Source of the DNA: Paractinoplanes abujensis
Lineage (GTDB): Bacteria > Actinomycetota > Actinomycetes > Mycobacteriales > Micromonosporaceae
Assembly: GCF_014204895.1 (NCBI RefSeq)
Contig: NZ_JACHMF010000001.1
Span: 7,688,001-7,752,000, forward strand
DNA: 64,000 nucleotides
Direction of reading: 5' to 3'
Position numbers and translations under genes: made by a program. Each line of letters starts with the position of its first letter. Positions within the stretch are counted from its first letter, which is position 1. This document shows positions 15,799 through 24,601 of the stretch, piece by piece. The notes beneath the pieces are model-generated. The model ran no database searches. It saw only the letters and a list, made by a program, of their open reading frames with translations, and was not told the origin of the DNA.

Positions 15799-16998
15799 TC
15801 AGCCCTGGCGGTGGCTGCCCCGTCCGCTGCTGCCCACCTCGTCGTCCTGGCGAGCGCCGCTGCCGGTGCCGCCGCCGCGCACGCGAGCCGCGTTGCCGGC
15901 GAAACGGGCGGCCGTGCGCCGGACCGACTCGGCCCGGTCGCCGGGCTCGCTCTGCCCCGCCCACTGCTCGGTCGCGGCGCGGGGCCGCGGAGCCGTGGTG
16001 GAGGGGACGTCGAGATAGGCGGAAAGGTTGGTCTGGTTCTCGAACTCGACCATCGGGCTCGCGCCGTTCGCGCCCCCGGCGACCAGGTTGGCCACCCGGG
16101 CGGCGAGGTCGGCGGCGCGGGTGTCGAGGTCGGGCTGCCCGGTGAGGGTGGCGTCGTCAGCCGGCCGCGCCGACCAGGCCCGGCGCGGCGGCACCTCGGG
16201 GCGGACGTCGATCGGCGGCCGGGCGGTCTCGGCCGGGCGGAGGTCGTCGAGCGCGGGCCTGATGTCGGAGGGCGCCGGCACGATGACGGGCGGTCGCAGG
16301 TCGTACGAGCGGTCGACCGCCGGGATCTCGGACGACGGGTGAGCCACCGTGGCGTAGCCGGGCCGCGCATCGTAGGAAGGCGCGGGTGAGGCGGGCGCGG
16401 CCGATGTGGGCGCGGCGGAGACGGGCGTGCTCGAGACGGGCTTGCTCGTGTCGACCGACACCGCGCCGATCAGCGACACCGTCTGGCCCTCGCCTCCCGG
16501 GAAGTTGGTGAACTCAGGGCCGATCACGAGGCGGCTCAGCATGCGCAGCTGCGGCGGGGCGATGCCCAGGTCGGTCGCGTGCTCCACGCGGTAACGGGCG
16601 ATGGCCTGCCGCAGCGTGTTGGCGAGACGGTCGGCGTCACCCACCGTGGTCAGCTCGCCACCCGCGAAGACCAGCGCGGGGAAGCTGCCGCCGGGGCCCG
16701 CGCAGACGAGCTGGATCTGCGTCACGGTGGCCTGCCGGCCCGTGTCGCGGCTGCCGGGCTGCACGCGCAGGTGCTGCGGCCAGGGCCAGCGCAGCTCGCC
16801 GGTGTCGGCGGCGCCGGGGCCACGGTAGAGGACACGCTGGTCGGTCACGACGACCTCGGTCTCCTCGGGCAGGGTCCACCGGGGGAGCGAGGCGGGCTCG
16901 TCGAACGCGTATTCCGCCACGGCGGTGTGGCCGCTCCACAGGATGCGCTCGGAGTCGGCCGAGATCGTGTCGCGCAGCGCAGCGTAGTGCTCGGGCAT
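15799..16998 (-). CDS. Hypothetical protein with PH-like N-terminal domain
   Basis: 399 residues. The first 150 residues alternate short beta strands (SERILWSGHTAVAEYAFD, EVVVTDQRVLYRG) ending with a helix, the pattern of bacterial PH-like domains, in which RVLYRG-type strands recur. The remaining 230 residues are Pro/Ser/Ala/Arg-rich and disordered, with a short block VEFENQTNLSAYLDVP near the C terminus. ATG at 16998 has GGGGGA seven bases upstream; an in-frame GTG five codons earlier lacks one. No membrane segment. Function unknown. Confidence 0.7.
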   Translation of the reverse strand: MPEHYAALRDTISADSERILWSGHTAVAEYAFDEPASLPRWTLPEETEVVVTDQRVLYRGPGAADTGELRWPWPQHLRVQPGSRDTGRQATVTQIQLVCAGPGGSFPALVFAGGELTTVGDADRLANTLRQAIARYRVEHATDLGIAPPQLRMLSRLVIGPEFTNFPGGEGQTVSLIGAVSVDTSKPVSSTPVSAAPTSAAPASPAPSYDARPGYATVAHPSSEIPAVDRSYDLRPPVIVPAPSDIRPALDDLRPAETARPPIDVRPEVPPRRAWSARPADDATLTGQPDLDTRAADLAARVANLVAGGANGASPMVEFENQTNLSAYLDVPSTTAPRPRAATEQWAGQSEPGDRAESVRRTAARFAGNAARVRGGGTGSGARQDDEVGSSGRGSHRQG

Positions 16999-17156
16999 AC
17001 GTGTTCCCCCCACTGTCGCCGCGCCCCGATAACGCGACCGTTACCGATTACAACCTTGTGACCTCGCTCAAACAAGTCGGCAGCCGCGAATCACACCGGA
17101 TTTCCTGACGACAACACGACAGGCCGAAAATACTTGCACATTCGGCCGACAGGATG

Positions 17157-18023
17157 TTACTGACGGTTACCGAAGAGGCCGGTCGGCGGAGAAGGTGACG
17201 CCACGGCAACACTGTCAGTGACGGGTTTCGTTCCGCCGGCGAAGCGGTCGAGGTCGGTCTCGAGGCGCCCGGGGAACCAGTCCCCGGCGGCCCGGCGGGC
17301 GAGCCCGGCCACCGGCGGCGGGGTGCGCCCAGCGATCACGACGAGGTTGCCGTAGCGGCGGCCGCGCAGCACCGACGCGTCGGCCACGAGGCACGCCTCG
17401 GGCAGCGCGGCGCGGATCGTGGCCACCTGTGCCTTGGCGTAGCGCAGCGGGGGCCCGTCGGTGACGTTGGCGATCAGGTGACCGGCCGGATCGAGCACCC
17501 GGGCCACCTCGCGGGCGAACTCGACCGAAGTCAGGTGGGCCGGGGTGCGGGCGCCGGCGAAGACGTCGAGCACGATCAAGTCGTATCCGCTGTCGCGCAT
17601 GCCTTCGAGGGCGGCGCGCGCGTCCCCCACCCGTACGCGGATGTTCGCCTTGGCCGGCAGCGGCAGGGCCTTGCGCACGAACTCGACCAGCGGGCCGTCG
17701 ATCTCGACCACGCGCTGGGCCGAGCCGGGGCGGGTGGTCGCGATGTAGCGCGGGATCGTCAGGCCGCCACCGCCCAGGTGCAGCGCCCGCAACGGCTGCC
17801 CGGGCGGGGCCAGCAGGTCGATGGCGGCGGCCATCCGGCGTACGTACTCGAATTGCAGATGCTGGGGATCGGCCAGGTCGACGTGCGACTGCGGGGCGCC
17901 GTCGAGCAGCAGGGTGTATGCGGTGTCGCGGTCGGGATCGGGCAGCAGTTCGGCGACCCCCGACGCGACCGTCTCGACCAGCCGTTCCGACCTCTTGCGC
18001 AGCGCCACGCAGCAAGTATCCAC
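17157..18023 (-). CDS. Spermidine synthase-like SAM-binding protein
   Basis: 288 residues. The segments LRALHLGGGGLTIPRYI, VVEIDGPLVEFVRK, RVRVGDARAAL and YDLIVLDVFAG are motifs I to IV of the spermidine synthase/SAM-dependent aminopropyltransferase fold. The DQSHVD-type stretch (APQSHVDLADPQHLQFEYVRRM) is also typical. There is no adjacent SAM decarboxylase, and the family includes many related proteins of unknown substrate (fused MFS-spermidine synthase relatives), so true spermidine synthesis is not proven. The start codon is uncertain: GTG at 18023 is used, but GTG at 18008 is equally possible. Confidence 0.75.
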   Translation of the reverse strand: MDTCCVALRKRSERLVETVASGVAELLPDPDRDTAYTLLLDGAPQSHVDLADPQHLQFEYVRRMAAAIDLLAPPGQPLRALHLGGGGLTIPRYIATTRPGSAQRVVEIDGPLVEFVRKALPLPAKANIRVRVGDARAALEGMRDSGYDLIVLDVFAGARTPAHLTSVEFAREVARVLDPAGHLIANVTDGPPLRYAKAQVATIRAALPEACLVADASVLRGRRYGNLVVIAGRTPPPVAGLARRAAGDWFPGRLETDLDRFAGGTKPVTDSVAVASPSPPTGLFGNRQ

Positions 18024-18122
18024 GGCCCCCGGAACGCCCTATCGGGGCTATTTGGGGGAAAACGACTCATCCGGCCGAAAAGATACTCAAGACTTGGGCT
18101 GCGCGACAGAGGAGGTACAGCC

Positions 18123-18503
18123 GTGTCCACGAGCAATGTCTTGGCGCAGATCATCGGCGAGCAGCAGCGACGCCAGCCGACACCCCCGCCGGCCGGGGAC
18201 ATGCCCGCGATCATCGCGGCGGCGCAGGTCGAGGCGGGCCCGCCGCTGAAGATCCGGCGGCACCTGTCCGAGGAGGGCCCGGCGTTCTGGCGCTGGGACT
18301 GCGCCAACTGCGGCGAGTACGGCGGGGGCCGGCACCACTCGGACGCGATCAACCGGGCCACCCGGCACTGCACGGAGCACCCCGAGCACCGCTCGTCGCT
18401 GCTTCCGCCGCTGCTGTGCCGGCAGCGGGACACCTACATGCCGCCGCACCCGATGCTGTTCGCGGTGGACGACGACCCGCCGCCCCCGCCGCTCGCCATC
18501 TAG
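18123..18503 (+). CDS. Small hypothetical protein with Cys/His-rich centre
   Basis: 126 residues from a GTG preceded by a strong GAGGAGG site. The centre has WRWDCANCGEYGGGRHHSD with further Cys and His residues (RHCTEHPEHR), suggesting one bound zinc. The ends are Pro-rich (PTPPPAGDMP and DDDPPPPPLAI). It resembles conserved actinobacterial small proteins of unknown function. It converges on the antitoxin-like gene at 18509. Confidence 0.7.
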   Translation: MSTSNVLAQIIGEQQRRQPTPPPAGDMPAIIAAAQVEAGPPLKIRRHLSEEGPAFWRWDCANCGEYGGGRHHSDAINRATRHCTEHPEHRSSLLPPLLCRQRDTYMPPHPMLFAVDDDPPPPPLAI

Positions 18504-18508
18504 CTCGG

Positions 18509-18688
18509 TCAGGGGCGGGTGTCGCCCTGGCCGGTGCGCTTCTGCGCCTCGTCGACGGCCCGGTCGATGTGCGCGCTGTGCTTGTGGCCGGTGCGCTTGT
18601 CGACCTCGTCACCGACCTTCTCCAGGGCCTGGTCGACCTTGTCGTCGTGCTTCTCCAGGAAGTCCTTGGCCTTGTCCAGGAAGCTCAC
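18509..18688 (-). CDS. Antitoxin-like small protein (MT0933/Rv0909 type)
   Basis: 59 residues: MSFLDKAKDFLEKHDDKVDQ and on through ALEKVGDEVDKRTGHKHSA to the end. The charged heptad-like helix and the KVDQALEKVGDEVDKRTGHK stretch match the MT0933-like antitoxin family (Rv0909 of Mycobacterium tuberculosis, where a toxin gene is adjacent). Its GTG at 18688 overlaps the stop of malQ in a GTGA arrangement, so it is translationally coupled to malQ. No toxin gene lies next to it, so it may be a stand-alone relative with another role, for example in stress survival. Confidence 0.75.
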   Translation of the reverse strand: MSFLDKAKDFLEKHDDKVDQALEKVGDEVDKRTGHKHSAHIDRAVDEAQKRTGQGDTRP

Positions 18689-20625
18689 TTCGGTGCCTTT
18701 CGCTCGGCGAGGATCGCGGCGACCGTGCGCACGCGCGGGTCCTCGGCTATCTGCTCGAGACTGGCGGCCAACGGCATCCGCCAGTTCGGGTATTCGTTCA
18801 TAGTGCCTGGCAGGTTGGGCTGCGCGAGCTCACCCAGCACGTCGTACAGCGAAGCGGTGACGAATCGGCACGGCGTGCGGGCCAGGAACTCGTGCATGGC
18901 CACGATGATCTCGTCGTCCGAGGCGCCCGGGGCGATCAAGCCGTCGCCCTCGAGCACGGCGACCAGGGCGTCACGGTCACGCCGGGCGTTGCGCCGCTCC
19001 TCCTCGACCGGCCCGGCCAGCTGGCCCAGCTCGGCCCGCACCCGCACCTGCTCGCCGGTGAGGAACCCGGCCGCGGTCGGCAGGTCGTGGGTCGACACCG
19101 AGGCCAGCGCGTTGCGCTTGTACTCCTCGGCCGGCACGAACGGCTGGTCCTCCTCGGTCCATTCGCGGGTGAAGTAGAGGACGGCCGAGCCGAGCATGTT
19201 CATCCGCTCCAGCGTCTCGGTCACCGCGGGCTGCACCGTGCCGAGGTCCTCACCGATCACCACCGCACCGGCACGCGAGGCCTCCAGGGCCAGGATGCCG
19301 AGCATCGCCTCCGGGTCGTAGTGCACGTAGGTGCCCTCGGCGGGGCCCATGCCCGGCGGCACCCACCACAGGCGCCACAGCCCGGCCACATGGTCGACGC
19401 GCAGGCCGCCCGCGTGCTGGAAGATGCGCCGCAGCATGTCCCGGTACGCCGCGTATCCGGTCGCGATCAGCTGGTCGGGCCGCCAGGCGGCGAGTCCCCA
19501 GTCCTGGCCGAGCTGGTTGAACGCGTCCGGCGGGGCGCCCGTGTGCACGCCCGCGGCCAGCACGTCCTGCAGCAGCCAGCCGTCGGCGCCGTTGGGGTCG
19601 ATGCCCACGGCCAGGTCGTGCACCACGCCCACCGGCATCCCACCCGCCCGGGCGGCGTCGTTGGCCGCCTCCAACTGGGCGCCGAGCAGCCGCTGGAGCC
19701 AGGCATGGTAGGCGATCCGGTCGCTGTGGAACTCCCGTACGGCGGGGGAGTCGGGCCGGCGCAGCTCCTCCGGCCACTCCGTCCAGTTCGGCCCGTGCCG
19801 CTCGGCCAGCGCGCAGAATCGCGCGAAGTCGGTCAGGCCGGGATCGGACTCCAGGTCGACCTCGCCCGCCATCGGCCACAGCAGGTCCAGCGCGGCCCGT
19901 TTGGCCTGCCAGACGGCGCTGTAGTCGATCAGACCGTCGGCGGTCGGCGCGGGCTTGAGCCGGTCGATCGCGGCGCGCACGTCGGGATCGGCCCGGCGGT
20001 ACTCGTCGGTGTCGGCGATCCGCAGGTAGAGCGGGTTGGCGAAGCGACGGCTGGACGGCGAGTACGGCGAGGTCGCCACGGGCAGCGTCGGGGTGATCGC
20101 GTGCAGCGGGTTGAGCAGCACCAGACCGGGGTGGCCGGAGACGGTCAGGAACTCGCGCAGGTCACCCAGGTCACCGATGCCCCACGAGCGCTCCGAGTGC
20201 AGCGCGTACAGCTGCAGCATCCAGCCCCACGTCTGCGGCGGCTCGGGCAGCTCGGCCGGCACCACGACGAGCGTCACGTCCTGCTCGCCGACGTGCAGCC
20301 GGTGCCAGCCCAGCGGCAGATCGGCCGGGATGTCGCGGACCTCGCGGGTGGCCCCGTCCTCCAGCGTGATCGTGGCCGGCCCGGGCAGATCCCGCGAGGC
20401 GCCCTCACGCACGACCACTGTGCCCGGCATCAGACCGAGAGCTTCCCTTTCCCGTACGGCGGAAAGCTCCTCACGTATCGCCGAGGGGCTGGTCGCGTCG
20501 ACGCCCAGCAGGCCCAGGACCCCCACCACCGACTCGTCGGCGACGTCCTTGCGCTCGCGGTGCCAGTCCTCGTACCAGGTGGCCACCCCGTGTGCCGTCG
20601 CCAGTTCCGCCAGTTCGGCGTCCAT
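18685..20625 (-). CDS. malQ: 4-alpha-glucanotransferase
   Basis: 646 residues of family GH77, which moves alpha-1,4-glucan chains during maltodextrin and glycogen metabolism. Motifs seen: LRVDHVAGLWRLWWVPPG with the catalytic nucleophile Asp, VVIGEDLGTVQPAV with the acid/base Glu, and SVSTHDLPTAAGF with the transition-state Asp. An extra N-terminal region of about 130 residues is typical of actinobacterial and other long MalQ proteins. ATG at 20625 has AAAGGGGG seven bases upstream. Its stop overlaps the start of the antitoxin-like gene. It stands alone; no glycogen genes flank it. Confidence 0.93.
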   Translation of the reverse strand: MDAELAELATAHGVATWYEDWHRERKDVADESVVGVLGLLGVDATSPSAIREELSAVREREALGLMPGTVVVREGASRDLPGPATITLEDGATREVRDIPADLPLGWHRLHVGEQDVTLVVVPAELPEPPQTWGWMLQLYALHSERSWGIGDLGDLREFLTVSGHPGLVLLNPLHAITPTLPVATSPYSPSSRRFANPLYLRIADTDEYRRADPDVRAAIDRLKPAPTADGLIDYSAVWQAKRAALDLLWPMAGEVDLESDPGLTDFARFCALAERHGPNWTEWPEELRRPDSPAVREFHSDRIAYHAWLQRLLGAQLEAANDAARAGGMPVGVVHDLAVGIDPNGADGWLLQDVLAAGVHTGAPPDAFNQLGQDWGLAAWRPDQLIATGYAAYRDMLRRIFQHAGGLRVDHVAGLWRLWWVPPGMGPAEGTYVHYDPEAMLGILALEASRAGAVVIGEDLGTVQPAVTETLERMNMLGSAVLYFTREWTEEDQPFVPAEEYKRNALASVSTHDLPTAAGFLTGEQVRVRAELGQLAGPVEEERRNARRDRDALVAVLEGDGLIAPGASDDEIIVAMHEFLARTPCRFVTASLYDVLGELAQPNLPGTMNEYPNWRMPLAASLEQIAEDPRVRTVAAILAERKAPK

Positions 20626-20712
20626 CCGGCCCCCTTTCATCTCACTTCGCTGCTCATACCCTGCCCGATACGGGGGTAGTCCGGGGAGATGTCGTTGCGA
20701 GGATCGGTCAAG

Positions 20713-20994
20713 ATGGGTCACATGTCTGCAGTGGTGAAGTTCTGGTCGCGCCTGTCCGCCGCCGTCCTCGGGGCGACGCTGGCCCTGGTCGTGCCCGTGC
20801 ACGCCTGGGCCGCGAGCACCGGTGTGACCGACATCGCGGTCGAGGCGGCGCGCTCCCGGCGGCGCGGCGGTTTCGGGTTCTTCGGCATCTTCGGCGCCCT
20901 GTGCTGCTTGTTCGTGGTGGCGGCAATCATCCTCGTGATCGTCATGGTGGGCCGCAACCGCCGGCGACGCGACGACGGCTCCCCGCGGAAGTAG
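20713..20994 (+). CDS. Small membrane protein
   Basis: About 93 residues. An N-terminal hydrophobic stretch (AAVLGATLALVVPVHAWAAS) looks like a signal peptide with cleavage near AWA, and a second membrane helix (FFGIFGALCCLFVVAAIILVIVMV) precedes a basic RNRRRRDDG tail, giving a probable type I orientation with the tail inside. Starts at 20689, 20713 and 20722 are possible; 20713 has GAGGA at the best distance. Divergent from malQ. Function unknown. Confidence 0.6.
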   Translation: MGHMSAVVKFWSRLSAAVLGATLALVVPVHAWAASTGVTDIAVEAARSRRRGGFGFFGIFGALCCLFVVAAIILVIVMVGRNRRRRDDGSPRK

Positions 20995-21046
20995 GGGTTT
21001 TCCCGAACTCCGGTGATCATGGGCGGCCGCGACCTAGCGTTGAAGG

Positions 21047-22288
21047 ATGCGGATCCGCGCGCACCACGTCCGGTCGGCCGCGCTGGGCGCCGGGGTCTCG
21101 GCGACCCTGTGCGTCCCGCTGGCCATCTCGGTGGCCGCCGGGGCCGACGACAACGTGGTGATCTCGCGGGGCCGCCCGGCGATCGCGTCGTCCAACACCG
21201 GCAGTGAGGTCGCCGCCCGGGCCAACGACGCCAGCACGGTCACCCGCTGGGTCAGCGTGGCCGGGCCGGGCACCCAGTGGGTCCGCATCGACCTGGGCTC
21301 GGTGCAGCGGATCGAGCGGGTCCGGCTAAGCTGGGCGTCCACCTTCGCCAAGACGTATCGGGTGCAGGCCTCGGCCGACGGCTCGAACTGGACCGACCTG
21401 TACACGACGCGCGCGGGCAACGGCGGCGCCGACGACCTCAAGCGGCTCGAGGGCACCGGGCGTTACCTGCGGGTGCTGGCCACCCAGCGCGGCCGCAGCA
21501 GCGGTGGCTACGCCTTGGCCGACGTGCGGGCGTACGGGCCCGCGGCCAAGGTGCTGCCCGCCACGGCCCCCGCGACCGGCTCGCTCGTGTCGGGGCTGGA
21601 GGACGGCCGCAAGAAGGAGCGGGCGCTGCAGCTCATCTCCAGCGCGGAGAACTCGACGCTGAGCTGGCGGCGGCAGTTCGCCTACATCGAGGACATCGGG
21701 GACGGCCGCGGCTACACGGCCGGGATCGTCGGTTTCACGTCGGGCACGTCCGACCTGCTGGCCGTCGTCACCGAGTACACCCGCCGCAAGCCCGGCAACG
21801 CCCTGGCCCGGTACCTGCCCGCGCTGCGGGCGGTCAACGGCTCCGATTCGCACGCGGGCCTCGATCCGGGCTTCCCGGCCGCCTGGCGCGCCGCCGCGGC
21901 CGACCCGGTGATGCAGCGGGTGCAGGAGAACGCGCGGGACACGTATTACTTCAACCCGGCCCTGCGGTTCGCCCGGTCCGACGGGCTGCGCGCGCTCGGC
22001 CAGTTCGCGTATTTCGACGCGGCCGTGATGCACGGGGTGTCGGGCATGCGGGCCATCCGGGCCGCGGCCCTGCGGACGGCCAAGACGCCGGCCCAGGGCG
22101 GTGACGAGCTGGCCTATCTGAACGCGTTCCTCAACGCCCGGGTGGCGGAGATGCGTACGGAGGAAGCTCATTCCGACGTGAGCCGGGTCGAGACCGCCCA
22201 GCGGATGTTTCTCCGCCGGAGCAATCTCGACCTGACCACGCCGCTCAACTGGAAGGTCTACGGAGACGCCTACCGTCTGGCGGGCTGA
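21047..22288 (+). CDS. csn: Secreted GH46 chitosanase with F5/8 type C domain
   Basis: 413 residues. A signal peptide (to about residue 32) is followed by a discoidin/F5-8 type C (CBM32-like) domain (residues about 38-165: NDASTVTRWVSVAGPGTQW, YLRVLATQR) and a GH46 catalytic domain (about 175-413). The GH46 signature has Glu201 in LISSAENSTLSW as acid and Asp219 in YIEDIGDGRGYTAGI as base, exactly 18 residues apart as in the Streptomyces N174 enzyme (Glu22 and Asp40). It cleaves chitosan outside the cell. The N-terminal binding domain is an addition to the usual single-domain enzyme. It converges on the GH16 gene with a 3-base gap. Confidence 0.93.
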   Translation: MRIRAHHVRSAALGAGVSATLCVPLAISVAAGADDNVVISRGRPAIASSNTGSEVAARANDASTVTRWVSVAGPGTQWVRIDLGSVQRIERVRLSWASTFAKTYRVQASADGSNWTDLYTTRAGNGGADDLKRLEGTGRYLRVLATQRGRSSGGYALADVRAYGPAAKVLPATAPATGSLVSGLEDGRKKERALQLISSAENSTLSWRRQFAYIEDIGDGRGYTAGIVGFTSGTSDLLAVVTEYTRRKPGNALARYLPALRAVNGSDSHAGLDPGFPAAWRAAAADPVMQRVQENARDTYYFNPALRFARSDGLRALGQFAYFDAAVMHGVSGMRAIRAAALRTAKTPAQGGDELAYLNAFLNARVAEMRTEEAHSDVSRVETAQRMFLRRSNLDLTTPLNWKVYGDAYRLAG

Positions 22289-22291
22289 CGT

Positions 22292-23533
22292 CTACGCCTT
22301 GGTCCACTTCTGGTTGGTCGTGCCGCCGCAGTCCCACAGCTGGAGCTGAGCGCCGTTGTTGGCGTTCCAGTCCTTGATGTCGACGCACCGGTTGGCCGAG
22401 AGGTTCACCAGGTCACCGGCGCCCGACAGGGTCCAGCGCTGCACCGGGTTGCCGTTGCAGGTGACCAGCTGGATCGGCGTGCCGTTGGTGAGCGCGCCCC
22501 CGGCCGGGTCGAAGCACTTGCCCAGTGCGGTCAGCGTGCCGTCGGAGTTGAAGGTCCACTTCTGGGCGCCGCTGTTGTTGCAGTCCCACGTCTGGAGCCG
22601 CACGCCGTCGGTCGCGTTGGCGTTCGGGATGTCGATGCAGCGGCCGCTGAAGGTGCTCTTGAGCATCGTGCCGCCGGTCGACGGGGGCGGGGTGGTGCCG
22701 CCGCCGTCGTTGTTCCAGGCGTTGACCCGCACCCAGTCGACCAGCATGGTCTGCGGGAACTGCGTGCTGCCGTCCGGGTAGCCGGGCCAGTAACCGCCGA
22801 CCGCCACGTTCAGGATCATGAAGAAGTTGTGGTCGAAGACCCACTGGCCGGGCAGGTTGGCCGGGGTGACCCGGAAGTACTCGGAGCCGTCGAGGAACCA
22901 GCGGATCAGGTTGGGCGACCACTCCACGGCGTAGTTGTGGAAGTCGTTGCCGAGCGGCGCGCCGTTCACCCGGTTGCCGCCGATGCTGGCGCCGCCGGAG
23001 TAGCCGGGGCCGTGCACCGTGCCGTACAGGGTGTTGGGCTCCTTGCCGACGTTCTCCATGATGTCGATCTCGCCGGTGGTGGGCCAGTTGTTGCCGCCCA
23101 GCATCCAGAACGCCGGCCAGATGCCCTGACCCTTCGGGATCTTGATGCGGGCCTCGAACTTGCCGTACGTCTGGGCGAACTTGTCCGCGGTCAGGATGCG
23201 GCCCGACGTGTACTGGCAGGTGCCGTAGTGGCACTGGTAGTTCGCCGGGTTCTCGCGGCGGGCGGTGATCTCGAGCTGGCCCGCGCCGTTGACCCGGACG
23301 TTGCTCGTCGAGTTGGTGTAGTACTGCTGCTCGTTGTTGCCCCAGCCGCTGCCGCCGATGTCGAACTTCCACTTGCTGGAGTCGATCGAGCCGGCGGCGC
23401 CGTTGAACTCGTCGGACCAGGTGACGGCTCCGACCGCGGCTTCGGCGGTGTCGTTGCGACCGGCGGCGAACAGGCCGCCGGTGAGGGTTGTCGCGATCAC
23501 TGCCGCGGCGAGAAGCACTCTGGCTTTACGCAT
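22292..23533 (-). CDS. Secreted GH16 endo-beta-1,3-glucanase with ricin-type lectin domain
   Basis: 413 residues: signal peptide to about residue 33, GH16 domain (35-270), a GGGTTPPPSTGG linker, and a ricin B (CBM13) domain from about 290 with QxW repeats (RLQTWDCNNSGAQKW, QLQLWDCGGTTNQKW). The catalytic triad is Glu155, Asp157, Glu160 in WPTTGEIDIMENVG, the form with EIDxxE found in laminarinases. It should hydrolyse beta-1,3-glucan or mixed-linkage glucan such as laminarin or fungal wall. A 12-bp palindrome GGTTCCGGAACC lies 76 bases upstream of the start and may be its operator. Alternative specificity within GH16 cannot be excluded. Confidence 0.93.
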   Translation of the reverse strand: MRKARVLLAAAVIATTLTGGLFAAGRNDTAEAAVGAVTWSDEFNGAAGSIDSSKWKFDIGGSGWGNNEQQYYTNSTSNVRVNGAGQLEITARRENPANYQCHYGTCQYTSGRILTADKFAQTYGKFEARIKIPKGQGIWPAFWMLGGNNWPTTGEIDIMENVGKEPNTLYGTVHGPGYSGGASIGGNRVNGAPLGNDFHNYAVEWSPNLIRWFLDGSEYFRVTPANLPGQWVFDHNFFMILNVAVGGYWPGYPDGSTQFPQTMLVDWVRVNAWNNDGGGTTPPPSTGGTMLKSTFSGRCIDIPNANATDGVRLQTWDCNNSGAQKWTFNSDGTLTALGKCFDPAGGALTNGTPIQLVTCNGNPVQRWTLSGAGDLVNLSANRCVDIKDWNANNGAQLQLWDCGGTTNQKWTKA

Positions 23534-23608
23534 GGGGGATGCCTCCGGGGGAAGAGGTGCGTATCGGAAACAGTCTTTAAAGATGACGACCTACGGTCAA
23601 GGGAGACT

Positions 23609-23620
23609 GGTTCCGGAACC
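23609..23620. promoter_or_regulatory. Possible operator upstream of the GH16 glucanase
   Basis: Perfect 12-bp palindrome GGTTCCGGAACC, 76 bases before the start codon, and near CTTTAAAG (23575-23582). LacI-type repressors of glycoside hydrolase genes in actinomycetes use GC-centred palindromes of this size. No binding evidence. Confidence 0.4.
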
Positions 23621-23637
23621 CCGGATAACGCCTTTTC

Positions 23638-24516
23638 TTACACCTTCTTGAAGAGATTGGGCAGCGCGGACGGCTCCCACCCGGGCAGCGCGGTGTGCGC
23701 CTCCTTGACCTCGTAGGTCGCGCCCTCGAACGTCACCCGGTCACCGGCCTGGTAGTCGGTGAACGCCTTCCACGCGGCGGGCTTCGCCGGCGGGGGCGTC
23801 GTGGGCTTGGCCGGCGGGGGTGTCGTGGGCTTGGCCGGCGGCGGCGCCGCGGAAGTCGGGGTGGCCGAGGTCGGGGTGGCCGACGGGGCGGTGGGTGCCG
23901 GCATCGGCTTCGAGCCCGCGGTCACCTTGACGAAGTCGACCTCCATGCGCCCCGGCCGGCGGCCGTCGGTGGCCAGGTTGAGCACCAGCGCGATCGGCAG
24001 CGGCTCCTCCGGCGTGAGCTTCAGGCTCGGCTTGCCGTCGACCGACCAGATCACGGCCTCCGGCGACCAGTCGATCGCGTACGTGTGGAACCGGCGGCCC
24101 GACACCGGGTCCGCGTTCTTGTCGAGCACCTCGACGTCGCCCCGCAGCACCCGGCCGAACTTGTCGACGGCTCCGAACGCGCGCCACGGCCCCGCCGAGC
24201 GCCGCACCTTGATCCGCGCCTCCGCATGCCCGTACGGCTCCGCGAACGCCTGGCGCGTGCTGATCAGCCGGTCCACGACGAGGTTGCCGTCGCCGTCCAG
24301 CCGGCCGTGGCGCTCATCGCCGTCGAGCAGCCACCGGGCCGGGTCGAGGGGTTCGCCGCGCCGCCCGTCGAACGAGTCGTCGAAGACCGGACGGTGCTCG
24401 GCCGCGACGGCCACGCCGCCCTGACCTGTGAAGAACACGGCCGCCGCCAGCCCGGCCCCGGCGACCACCAGGGCGAGTGCAGCACGTGGTCTGATCAGCC
24501 ATCCAGCCTTGCTCAC
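23638..24516 (-). CDS. Secreted GH16-like protein with C-terminal chitin-binding (CBM5/12) domain
   Basis: 292 residues from a GTG at 24516 with AGGGGG upstream. A signal peptide or anchor (residues 12-38) is followed by a GH16-like domain (45-200) that matches GH16 in layout, with VFDDSFDGRRGEPLDPARWLLD at the start. At the catalytic position the sequence is GDVEVLDKN rather than GEIDxxE, so the acidic residues are Asp127, Glu129 and Asp132 and the normal Glu nucleophile and acid/base are absent. After a repeated Pro/Lys/Thr linker (PPPAKPTTPPPAKPTT) a 45-residue CBM5/12-type domain (AWKAFTDYQAGDRVTFEG) ends the protein. Probably a carbohydrate binder or an enzyme with altered chemistry. Confidence 0.85.
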   Translation of the reverse strand: MSKAGWLIRPRAALALVVAGAGLAAAVFFTGQGGVAVAAEHRPVFDDSFDGRRGEPLDPARWLLDGDERHGRLDGDGNLVVDRLISTRQAFAEPYGHAEARIKVRRSAGPWRAFGAVDKFGRVLRGDVEVLDKNADPVSGRRFHTYAIDWSPEAVIWSVDGKPSLKLTPEEPLPIALVLNLATDGRRPGRMEVDFVKVTAGSKPMPAPTAPSATPTSATPTSAAPPPAKPTTPPPAKPTTPPPAKPAAWKAFTDYQAGDRVTFEGATYEVKEAHTALPGWEPSALPNLFKKV

Positions 24517-24601
24517 CGTTGCCCCCTGTACGTAACAGCAGGCACACCCTCATAAAAGTGAGAGCTTCTCGCAAGATCAGCGCGACGTTCTTAAGACTCG
24601 C

